This document shows, piece after piece, positions 58,377-64,000 of a DNA stretch of 64,000 bases. The DNA is taken from the IMG/VR virus record IMGVR_UViG_3300027741_000030, positions 51,656-115,655 of that record; one strand, 5' to 3'. Within the stretch, counting starts at the first letter, position 1, and every line of letters starts with the position of its first letter. The notes below the pieces were generated by a model that worked only from the letters and a program-made list of their open reading frames with translations, was not told where the DNA came from and did no database searches. A program made the position numbers and the translations under genes. Origin of the DNA: a virus.

Positions 58377-59132
58377 ATGACTAGAAAAATATTAATAATT
58401 GGAGATTCTCATTCGGCTAAACTTTCATTTGGCCTTAATAATTTTTTACAAAAAAATGAATCAAATGACACTAGGCAAGAATCTGATCATCAATACAGAA
58501 CAAAGTATATAGATAAACTTGGAAATAGTGTGTGGATGGAAGACTCTCTTGTAACTTATAAAAATGAATCTTTAAATTTTTATATATCTTGTCACCCAGG
58601 AAGATCTGCTTTACATTTTGATTTTGAAAATTTTGCAAGCGGAACTCAAAAAGAAATTTTAAGCGATTGGAATGAAGAGGGCAAAATAATAATGCCGTGG
58701 TTTGGGTATATAGATATAAGAAATTGGTTGCCGCAAACAGATTTAAAAAATTATGTTAATGTTTCAGGTGTTATCTCTAGATATATTGATAATGCTTTGG
58801 CTAAATTTAACAAAGCTAGGATTATATTTATTGAACCTATGCCTCAATTTATATGTATAGTTACAAGCAAATTTAGATTTTTTCATACAGATCCAGCTAT
58901 AGAGTTTGAAGATAGGCATGAGTTTCATTTAATGTTTGTAGAAGAGTTAAAAAAGCAGTGTTTAGAAAGAGGCCTTGATACCCCAGTAAACATAAGAGAA
59001 ATTTTGGGTACAGACATGATAGAGCCATGGATGCAGCCTAAAAAACCAATTAATTACCTATTAAATGATCATTTATTGCCAGAACATTACACAAAAATTT
59101 TAAAATATATATATGAAAATGTTGGAGTATAG
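58377..59132 (+). CDS. SGNH-hydrolase-like protein
   Basis: In this 251-residue protein, block I IIGDSHSA (nucleophile Ser in GDSH), block II/III PWFGYIDIRNW and a terminal NDHLLPEHYTKIL (Asp and His of block V) form the SGNH catalytic triad. The GDSH form is typical of sialate/acetyl-esterase-like relatives and of glycan O-acetyl modifiers. No signal peptide is present, so it acts in the cytoplasm or on nucleotide-sugar-derived glycans. It sits between the antioxidant genes and is preceded by a likely leaderless promoter. Confidence 0.65.
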   Translation: MTRKILIIGDSHSAKLSFGLNNFLQKNESNDTRQESDHQYRTKYIDKLGNSVWMEDSLVTYKNESLNFYISCHPGRSALHFDFENFASGTQKEILSDWNEEGKIIMPWFGYIDIRNWLPQTDLKNYVNVSGVISRYIDNALAKFNKARIIFIEPMPQFICIVTSKFRFFHTDPAIEFEDRHEFHLMFVEELKKQCLERGLDTPVNIREILGTDMIEPWMQPKKPINYLLNDHLLPEHYTKILKYIYENVGV

Positions 59133-59158
59133 ACCATAAATCACAAAAATGGTATACT
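59130..59158 (+). promoter_or_regulatory. Extended -10 promoter for dps, leaderless spacing
   Basis: TAGACC (59130-59135), a 17-base spacer and TGGTATACT (59150-59158) precede the ATG at 59165 by six bases. No ribosome site is seen before dps, so the message should be leaderless. Confidence 0.6.
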
Positions 59159-59164
59159 GAGATT

Positions 59165-59614
59165 ATGGATACAATAATTAGTTTATTAAAAAAATGGCAA
59201 GCAAATTCAGTTGTGCTTTATTCAACAGCACACGGGTTTCATTGGAACGTAGAGGGACCACTATTTACTCAGTATCACGCATTTTTTGAAAAAATATATA
59301 CAGATATATATGAAACTGTAGATACAATTTCAGAATTTTTAAGAAAATATGATGTACAAGCGCCTTATACTCTTCAAGAATTTATTCAAAATAATACCTA
59401 CGGAGATGTACAGATGGATAGCAATTCTCCAATTGCTATGTCAAAACAACTTTTATCTATGATTGAATACATGATTCAAGATGTTAAGATTTTGTTTGAC
59501 GAAGCAACCTTACAAAAAGAACAAGGATTGGCTAATTTTTTAGCAGATAGACAAGATCAACTTCAGTTCCACGCTTGGTGGTTGAGATCTTCGCTAAAAC
59601 AAACAGTAAACTAA
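59165..59614 (+). CDS. dps: Dps-like ferritin (DNA-protection protein)
   Basis: In this 149-residue four-helix protein, the Dps signature is present: FHWNVEGPLFTQYHAFFEKIYTD, then ETVDTISEFLRKY, containing the His, Asp and Glu ligands of the inter-subunit ferroxidase site. The protein is at the short end of the family. Dps cages oxidise Fe(II) with hydrogen peroxide and bind DNA, so this gene reinforces the peroxide-defence reading of the ahpC-ahpD pair. It has a leaderless-type promoter of its own and is directly coupled to the SDR gene (stop/start overlap). Confidence 0.85.
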   Translation: MDTIISLLKKWQANSVVLYSTAHGFHWNVEGPLFTQYHAFFEKIYTDIYETVDTISEFLRKYDVQAPYTLQEFIQNNTYGDVQMDSNSPIAMSKQLLSMIEYMIQDVKILFDEATLQKEQGLANFLADRQDQLQFHAWWLRSSLKQTVN

Positions 59615-60291
59615 TGAAAGATATTGTTGTAGTGACTGGTGCTTCTCGTGGAATTGGTAGAGCAACTTCAATACTACTTGCAGAAAACGGATACCATGTA
59701 ATTGCAATTGCAAGAAATAAAAAAAGTCTTGAAGCAATTCAAAATGATAATATAGAAGTTCATGTTGTAGATATAACAGAAAAAGATCAAGTTTATAATT
59801 TTTGTCAAAAACTTATTGGAAAAAATGTAGTAGCATTAATAAATAATGCAGGTGGAAAAGTTGGTTTTTCTGATAATATATTAGATGATGATATAGAAAA
59901 TTGGTCAAAATCATTTGATTTAAATGTAACATCTGTTGCAAACATAACAAAACAAATTGTTCCAATTATGGAAAATAATGGCGGAGGAAATGTTGTTGTT
60001 GTAACAGCAATGCAAGGTCATTTTGCTTATAAAGGTGGAAGTCTTTATAATGTTGCAAAACATGCAGAGGTGACGCTTACTGAAATTTTAAGATTTCAGC
60101 TATGCAACAAAAATATTAGAGTTACTGAAGTAGTACCTGGGCGTACTGAAAGTTATGATCATAAAGATGGGTCAAAGAACACATTAAGGCCAGAAGATGT
60201 AGCTGAATCAATTAGGTGGTCCATAATGGCACCAAAACATGTTAATATAGAAAAAATATATATATCACATGTTAATCCAGTTAAAAAATAG
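59614..60291 (+). CDS. Short-chain dehydrogenase/reductase
   Basis: This is a 225-residue protein from ATG 59614, which overlaps the dps stop; a longer in-frame reading would start inside dps. It has the Rossmann motif VVTGASRGIGRA (about 6-17), NNAG (about 77-80), a Ser-containing strand, and the catalytic Y-x3-K in YNVAKHAEV (about 147-155). The substrate cannot be read. It sits between Dps and the lysin gene. As an NAD(P)H enzyme it may act in redox or glycan metabolism. Confidence 0.8.
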   Translation: MKDIVVVTGASRGIGRATSILLAENGYHVIAIARNKKSLEAIQNDNIEVHVVDITEKDQVYNFCQKLIGKNVVALINNAGGKVGFSDNILDDDIENWSKSFDLNVTSVANITKQIVPIMENNGGGNVVVVTAMQGHFAYKGGSLYNVAKHAEVTLTEILRFQLCNKNIRVTEVVPGRTESYDHKDGSKNTLRPEDVAESIRWSIMAPKHVNIEKIYISHVNPVKK

Positions 60292-60301
60292 GAGAAATAA
60301 A

Positions 60302-60826
60302 ATGGCAGAAGAAACAAGACATCCAAATGCAGTAAAAGTTTTAGCAGCAGCAAAAAAGTATGCTGATGAAAAATATGTAGAGGGCCCAAATAACGATACA
60401 ATTTTTGGTAAACGTTATGGAATGAATAATCAACCTTGGTGTGCAATGTTTGTATCAGGTTGTTTTGATGATGCAGGATTAGTTCACCTAGTTGCTGCTT
60501 CAACAAAAAGGGGTTTTGCATCATGTGATGCAGGAGCACAATGGTTTGCTAAGAACAAAAGAATTGTTCCAATTGGGCAAGCACAGCCAGGAGACATCGT
60601 ATTTTTTAACTTTGACAAGAACCCAACAGACACAGAGCATGTTGGAATTGTTTACTCAAATGATGGAAAAAACCTAATTACTTTTGAAGGAAATACTAGC
60701 GGTGATGCAAAAGGATCTCAAGCAAATGGAGACGGTGTTTTTAAAAAGAAGAGAGCTTACAGTCTTGTAATGGCAGTTGCACGTCCAGATTGGGATGCAC
60801 CAGCACCAGTAAAGAAGGCTAAGTAA
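60302..60826 (+). CDS. CHAP-domain endolysin
   Basis: This is a 174-residue protein from ATG 60302 with the ribosome site TAGGAGA; an upstream in-frame start at 60269 would overlap the SDR gene. The catalytic Cys is in QPWCAMFVSGCF, and the His and third residue are in GDIVFFNFD and TEHVGIVYS (PGD and EHVG motifs), as in NlpC/CHAP amidase-endopeptidases. The C-terminus is Lys/Pro-rich, possibly for wall binding. No signal peptide is seen, so export would need a holin (not identified with confidence nearby). It probably cleaves peptidoglycan at lysis. Confidence 0.8.
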   Translation: MAEETRHPNAVKVLAAAKKYADEKYVEGPNNDTIFGKRYGMNNQPWCAMFVSGCFDDAGLVHLVAASTKRGFASCDAGAQWFAKNKRIVPIGQAQPGDIVFFNFDKNPTDTEHVGIVYSNDGKNLITFEGNTSGDAKGSQANGDGVFKKKRAYSLVMAVARPDWDAPAPVKKAK

Positions 60827-60828
60827 TT

Positions 60829-61353
60829 ATGAAAAAGCTGGGACTAACAATAATTGGATTATCAATAGTCCTATTAACATTTCAAGCAAGTGCAGCAACA
60901 CCAGATTGGGTAGTTCAGGATAAAAAAGTTACTCCTGGAGCTATTAATAAAGATGTTACACAAGCAAACATTGCTACAACTGTTTGTAAAGTCGGATGGA
61001 CAAAAACAATTCGTCCAACTGTTACTTATACAAACAAGTTAAAGGATACTCAGCTAGCAACAACATATAAATCATATGTTGCAATTTGGGGCTCAAAACC
61101 ATCTGCATATGAAGAGGATCATTTAATTTCTCTTCAGCTTGGCGGACATCCATCAGACCCTAAAAATCTATGGCCAGAGCCATATGCAGGAATTGGTGCA
61201 AGAAAGAAAGATGTTACCGAGACCGCATTAAAGCGTTTGGTATGTGATGGAACAATGAAATTGGTTGATGCTCAAAAAGCAATTTTAGATTGGCCTACAG
61301 CCTATAAGAAATATGTAAAGCCAACAGATCAGCCAGACACTTCCGATAACTGA
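60829..61353 (+). CDS. Secreted HNH-type nuclease
   Basis: The protein has 174 residues. Residues 1-22 are a signal peptide (positive KKLGLT, hydrophobic IIGLSIVLLTF, then cut after ASA-A). The mature domain ends with a beta-beta-alpha metal motif: YEEDHLISLQLGGHPSDPKN, then LWPEP, in which E-D-H and the Asn-Leu-Trp-Pro are the core of HNH/His-Me-finger nucleases of this secreted type. It should degrade DNA or RNA outside the cytoplasm. It follows the lysin by two bases, so it is co-expressed late. Two Cys (C53, C149) may form a disulfide. Confidence 0.72.
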   Translation: MKKLGLTIIGLSIVLLTFQASAATPDWVVQDKKVTPGAINKDVTQANIATTVCKVGWTKTIRPTVTYTNKLKDTQLATTYKSYVAIWGSKPSAYEEDHLISLQLGGHPSDPKNLWPEPYAGIGARKKDVTETALKRLVCDGTMKLVDAQKAILDWPTAYKKYVKPTDQPDTSDN

Positions 61354-61369
61354 AAGTAAATGCTATAAT
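61341..61369 (+). promoter_or_regulatory. Promoter for hsp20
   Basis: TGCTATAAT (61361-61369, extended -10) lies 17 bases after the weak TTCCGA (61341-61346). Transcription would start about 61376, inside the inverted repeat described next. Confidence 0.55.
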
Positions 61370-61371
61370 AT

Positions 61372-61400
61372 ATTAGTACCTGCCTTATGGGGGTACTAAT
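61372..61400 (+). repeat. 9-bp inverted repeat at hsp20 transcript start
   Basis: ATTAGTACC (61372-61380) and GGTACTAAT (61392-61400) are perfect inverted copies with an 11-base spacer. They cover the predicted transcript start, so they may be an operator for a dimeric regulator. They could alternatively form a 5' mRNA hairpin, but the ribosome site (AAAGGAG) lies 12 bases downstream and is not sequestered. Confidence 0.65.
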
Positions 61401-61424
61401 TTAACTCGCTTAAAAGGAGCAAAA

Positions 61425-61841
61425 ATGGTAACAAATTTCGCTATGGATCTTTTTAAAGATCCATTTTTTATTGGTTTCAACCGAGAGTTGGAGCGATTTA
61501 ATAGTTTAAGTAAAGTAAATAATACAGCATTTCCGCCGTATGATTTATTGAAATTAGATGAAGACAACTACCAGCTATCGCTGGCTGTTGCTGGATTCAC
61601 AAGAGAAGATTTAACTGTATCAATTGAGGACGGAAGTCTATGGATTACAGGTGAAATTAAAGAGGTAGTAGATGCCGAAGTTGTTCATAAGGGCATTGCT
61701 GCACGTAAGTTTACAAGAATCTTTGAATTAAGTGAATACATGGAAGTTTCAAATGTAGAGCTAAAAGACGGCATGCTTCATATCCGTGTAGTTAGAAATC
61801 TACCTAAAGAAAAACAACCTAAAATTCTGAAAATTAAATAA
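61425..61841 (+). CDS. Small heat-shock protein, Hsp20 (IbpA-like)
   Basis: The protein has 138 residues. The alpha-crystallin domain runs from about 35 to 125 (YDLLKLDEDNYQLSLAVAGF, LTVSIEDGSLWITGEI, HKGIAARKFTRIFELSEYMEV and LKDGMLHIRVVRNLP), with the usual A-G-F and C-terminal I-L-K-I (I-x-I) tail. It holds denatured proteins in a refoldable state, for phage assembly or host stress. Phage Hsp20 genes of this type are frequent in environmental phages. It has its own promoter and inverted repeat, so separate regulation is likely. Confidence 0.88.
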   Translation: MVTNFAMDLFKDPFFIGFNRELERFNSLSKVNNTAFPPYDLLKLDEDNYQLSLAVAGFTREDLTVSIEDGSLWITGEIKEVVDAEVVHKGIAARKFTRIFELSEYMEVSNVELKDGMLHIRVVRNLPKEKQPKILKIK

Positions 61842-61877
61842 CAAAATGAGACCTGGGTATGTCACAAAACTGCCCAC

Positions 61878-61883
61878 TATAAT
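61878..61883 (+). promoter_or_regulatory. Possible -10 for zinc-ribbon gene
   Basis: TATAAT (61878-61883) lies 13 bases before the ATG at 61897, after which a ribosome site (AAAGGATAGG) is present. No good -35 is seen at 17 bases, so this is a weak call. Confidence 0.35.
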
Positions 61884-61896
61884 TAAAGGATAGGTA

Positions 61897-62085
61897 ATGC
61901 CAGTATACGAATACAAGTGCTCATATGATGATGCACATCCAACAATGTCAACTCATAGATCAATTATGGATGAAGATCCAGGATACACATGCGTTGAATG
62001 TGATTCGGTAATGACAAGACACTTTACTCCATTTGGTATACAGTTTAAAGGTAATGGTTTTTACAAAACAGATAATGTTAAGTAA
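61897..62085 (+). CDS. FmdB-type zinc ribbon
   Basis: This 62-residue protein begins PVYEYKC, the FmdB/zinc-ribbon opening, has CVEC in the middle (C-x2-C) and ends GNGFYKTD, the family's typical tail. Only one of the two N-terminal Cys is kept, the other site reading DDAH. Such proteins in phages and bacteria are small regulatory or adaptor zinc ribbons. It lies between hsp20 and the secreted repeat protein. Confidence 0.65.
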   Translation: MPVYEYKCSYDDAHPTMSTHRSIMDEDPGYTCVECDSVMTRHFTPFGIQFKGNGFYKTDNVK

Positions 62086-62100
62086 TTTAAACTAACACTC

Positions 62101-62109
62101 TGCTATAAT
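62101..62109 (+). promoter_or_regulatory. Extended -10 promoter for secreted repeat protein
   Basis: TGCTATAAT (62101-62109) is a consensus extended -10 with no clear -35. Transcription would start about 62116, at the left arm of a hairpin (62114-62140). Confidence 0.6.
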
Positions 62110-62113
62110 TACT

Positions 62114-62140
62114 AAGTAAGCAAAAAATATTGCATTACTT
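62114..62140 (+). repeat. Inverted repeat at transcript start of 62154
   Basis: AAGTAAGCAA (62114-62123) pairs with TTGCATTACTT (62130-62140) with one bulged base and a six-base loop. It lies at the predicted start of the mRNA and before the ribosome site (TTGGAGAG), so it may stabilise the 5' end or form an operator. Confidence 0.5.
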
Positions 62141-62153
62141 TGGAGAGCCTTAG

Positions 62154-64000
62154 TTGACTAGAAAGATTAAATATTTTTTAACCAGCCTTTTTATAATCGG
62201 CTGGCTTTTCCTTTTTGGACCCAGCGTTGCATATGGTGATGAAGTACCAGCACCCGCAGAGCAGGTAGTTGTAAGTCCTGCACAACAAGCGGTTAACACA
62301 GCACTTGCTACAGCAACGACAGAAGTTGCACAAGCTGTAGCGGCATCAGATACAGCAACTGTAACAATAGCAACAGCGGTTCGGGCTGTATCAGCATCTA
62401 ATACTGCTGTAGTAGCAGCAAATACAGCAGTTGCAGCAGCAACCACTGCGGTTGCAGAAGTATCAAATGTGTCCACAGCGGTAGACACAGCAACAGCAGT
62501 TACTCAGACAGTTACTCAAACCGTGACTAGCGTAACTCAGGCAGTAGCAGCAATCCCAGTAAGCGCTACAACTCAAACACCAGAAGTTGTGGCAGCTCAA
62601 GCAGTAATATCAGCAGCAGTCCCTGTAATTGAATCAGCAACAGCCACGGTTATAGCCACAGCAACTCCATTAATGACAACAACACCAACTACAGTTGCAC
62701 AAGTTGCTACAGCAATTGCAACAGAAGTTGCACAATCTGTAACAGCTTCTACTGCAGTTCAAGCAGCACAAACAGCAATAAATACTGCTACTTCAACAGT
62801 TGCTACAGCAAGTACGGCTGTGGCAGCAGTAACACCTGCACGGACAGAAGCTCAAACACAATTAACTCAAGCAAATATAGCAATTAATAATGCTCAAGAT
62901 GCGGTAAATGCATTAGCAGCAACAATTGGAGCATCAACAAATGTGTTAGCAAATACAGACGATGCTGGCGTTCGTATGAACCTTCCATTTAATTTACGTA
63001 TGGGAAACACTATTTATAACAATGTGTATGTAGGTTCCAATGCGACTCTTACTTTTGGCGTAAATGAAGGACAAAATTATTATTCAACACCAACTGCCCC
63101 TTCTATTTCTATAGCAGGATATGACTGGACTACTTGGAGTAGTGGCTCTGGAGTTACCTACTCAACAACAACTAATACTCTTTCGGTGGCTTGGGATGTT
63201 CGTGTTTATCCTTTAAGAACAGCCGATACTCAGATGACACAAATTAGATTTAACGCTGATGTAAACCCAGCAAACGGTGCTTGGTTGGCAGATGTAAGTG
63301 TTACTGGTCCTATACCTAATGGTGCTCGTTTTAATGTTCGTGAGACTACTAACGGAACAGTAACCCCTATTACTGATACAAATTCTGGACCTGGATTTAA
63401 TGGAACTATTAGTCAAGGTGCATCATTTACACCTACACCAGATCCTTCAACAGCAGCAATTCAAACAGCAATTGATACGGCTAATGCACAAATTGCTACA
63501 TTAAACTCAGCAATTACAACAGTTGTTGCAACAAATACAGCAAATACAAATACAGTAATTGCTCCTATTGCAACAGTTTCACAAAATACTGTGACTGCAT
63601 TAGCAACAGCAAACACAACATTAACTGCAAAAGTAGCAGATCTTGCAATTGTTTCTACAGCAGTAGAAAAAGTAACTACTGCACCTGCAATAATTGCAGA
63701 AGCACAAACAGTAATTAATGCAATTCCAGCACCTGCACCAGCTCCTACTCCACCTGCGGTTGAGCCACCTGCGGTTGAGCCACCTGCGGTTGAGCCACCT
63801 GCGGTTGAGCCACCTGCGGTTGAGCCACCTGCGATTGAACCACCTGCAGAAGAACCACCTGCGGTTGAGCCACCTGCGGTTGAGCCATCTGCGGTTGAGC
63901 CACCTGCGGTTGAGCCACCTGCGGTTGAGCCACCTGCGGTTGAGCCACCTGCGGTTGAGCCACCTGCGGTTGAGCCAGAGGCGGGATCAACAGAAGATGT
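62154..64000 (+). CDS. Secreted Ala/Thr-rich repeat protein, 3' end outside window
   Basis: The frame opens with a TTG at 62154 (site GGAGAG upstream) and runs open to the window end, giving 615 residues so far. The N-terminus is a signal peptide (TRKIKYFLTSLFIIGWLFLF, then cleavage after AYG or nearby). Residues about 30-255 and 425-530 are Ala/Thr/Val-rich, coiled-coil-like (TALATATTEVAQAV style). They surround a beta domain at about 262-420 (LPFNLRMGNTIYNNVYVGSNATLTF, then IAGYDWTTWSSGSGV) that resembles nidogen-like or adhesin domains. A proline-rich PPAVE repeat follows. A signal peptide in a phage-encoded protein suggests secretion and a surface or matrix role. The gene product is unlike any fibre here. 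Confidence 0.65.
   Translation, partial: MTRKIKYFLTSLFIIGWLFLFGPSVAYGDEVPAPAEQVVVSPAQQAVNTALATATTEVAQAVAASDTATVTIATAVRAVSASNTAVVAANTAVAAATTAVAEVSNVSTAVDTATAVTQTVTQTVTSVTQAVAAIPVSATTQTPEVVAAQAVISAAVPVIESATATVIATATPLMTTTPTTVAQVATAIATEVAQSVTASTAVQAAQTAINTATSTVATASTAVAAVTPARTEAQTQLTQANIAINNAQDAVNALAATIGASTNVLANTDDAGVRMNLPFNLRMGNTIYNNVYVGSNATLTFGVNEGQNYYSTPTAPSISIAGYDWTTWSSGSGVTYSTTTNTLSVAWDVRVYPLRTADTQMTQIRFNADVNPANGAWLADVSVTGPIPNGARFNVRETTNGTVTPITDTNSGPGFNGTISQGASFTPTPDPSTAAIQTAIDTANAQIATLNSAITTVVATNTANTNTVIAPIATVSQNTVTALATANTTLTAKVADLAIVSTAVEKVTTAPAIIAEAQTVINAIPAPAPAPTPPAVEPPAVEPPAVEPPAVEPPAVEPPAIEPPAEEPPAVEPPAVEPSAVEPPAVEPPAVEPPAVEPPAVEPPAVEPEAGSTED
63750..63974 (+). repeat. Fifteen 15-base tandem repeats encoding PPAVE
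   Basis: Fifteen in-frame units of CCACCTGCGGTTGAG (some with GCGATTGAA, GCAGAAGAA or a TCT) run from 63750 to 63974. Twelve units are identical at the protein level, with one PPAIE, one PPAEE and one PSAVE. Identity at the DNA level points to recent expansion. The acidic proline-rich stretch probably forms an extended, wall-spanning stalk. Confidence 0.92.

Noticed and set aside
61372-61424. RNA thermometer (ROSE-like) controlling hsp20
   Set aside because: The stem does not cover the ribosome site or start codon, and lies over the promoter start point instead.
63745-63990. Reverse-strand frame with AQPQV repeats and a CRISPR-like look to the DNA
   Set aside because: The 15-base units are contiguous with no spacers and stay in the forward coding frame, so they are a protein repeat and not a CRISPR array.

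Overview
The window is a continuous stretch of a tailed double-stranded DNA phage genome with a siphovirus-type layout. It is AT-rich, every gene I can support lies on the + strand, and genes are packed with 1-30 base overlaps. No stretch over 300 bases lacks a gene. No integrase, repressor or other lysogeny gene is visible. The host is not shown directly. An AhpC with a Cys-Pro-Cys tail paired with AhpD, and several apparently leaderless genes, would fit an actinobacterial (possibly aquatic) host, but this is inference.

Layout. 1-11907: adhesion and fibre genes (a long tail fibre, a fibronectin-like protein ending in FFAPPG repeats, a collagen-like S74 fibre, a lectin-like protein) enclosing a run of six 2-oxoglutarate/Fe(II) dioxygenase-like genes, one gene of a paralogous unknown family and one HD-like gene. 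11970-20431: head and connector module (portal, XkdF-type protease with an in-frame nested scaffold, major capsid protein, connector proteins, tail tube). 20541-37106: tail module (chaperones joined by a -1 frameshift, a 2497-residue tape measure protein with an embedded ADP-ribosyltransferase-like domain, hub, tip and fibre proteins). 37192-52876: replication, recombination and nucleotide genes (phosphoesterase, DnaB-type helicase, primase, SSB, DnaE polymerase, MazG-like proteins, RecA, resolvase and Cas4-like nucleases), with two more dioxygenase-like genes. 52904-55873: packaging (candidate small terminase, a ninth dioxygenase-like gene, large terminase). 56097-64000: tRNA genes for Met, Arg(TCT) and Lys(TTT), two SGNH proteins, an AhpC-AhpD peroxidase pair, Dps, an SDR, a CHAP lysin, a secreted HNH-type nuclease, Hsp20, an FmdB-type zinc ribbon, and a secreted repeat protein that runs off the end.

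The signals most worth a second look are the nine dioxygenase-like genes, six of them lying between proline-rich and collagen-like fibre genes (a possible prolyl-hydroxylation system acting on virion fibres); the AhpC/AhpD/Dps antioxidant cassette with its catalytic residues intact; the ADP-ribosyltransferase-like domain in the tape measure protein; the nested scaffold start; and a family of TGnTANNNT promoters, many placed 6-8 bases before a start codon so that the mRNA should be leaderless.

Functional calls rest on motif reading of the translations. No database search was run, so family names are recognition from memory and carry the stated confidence.
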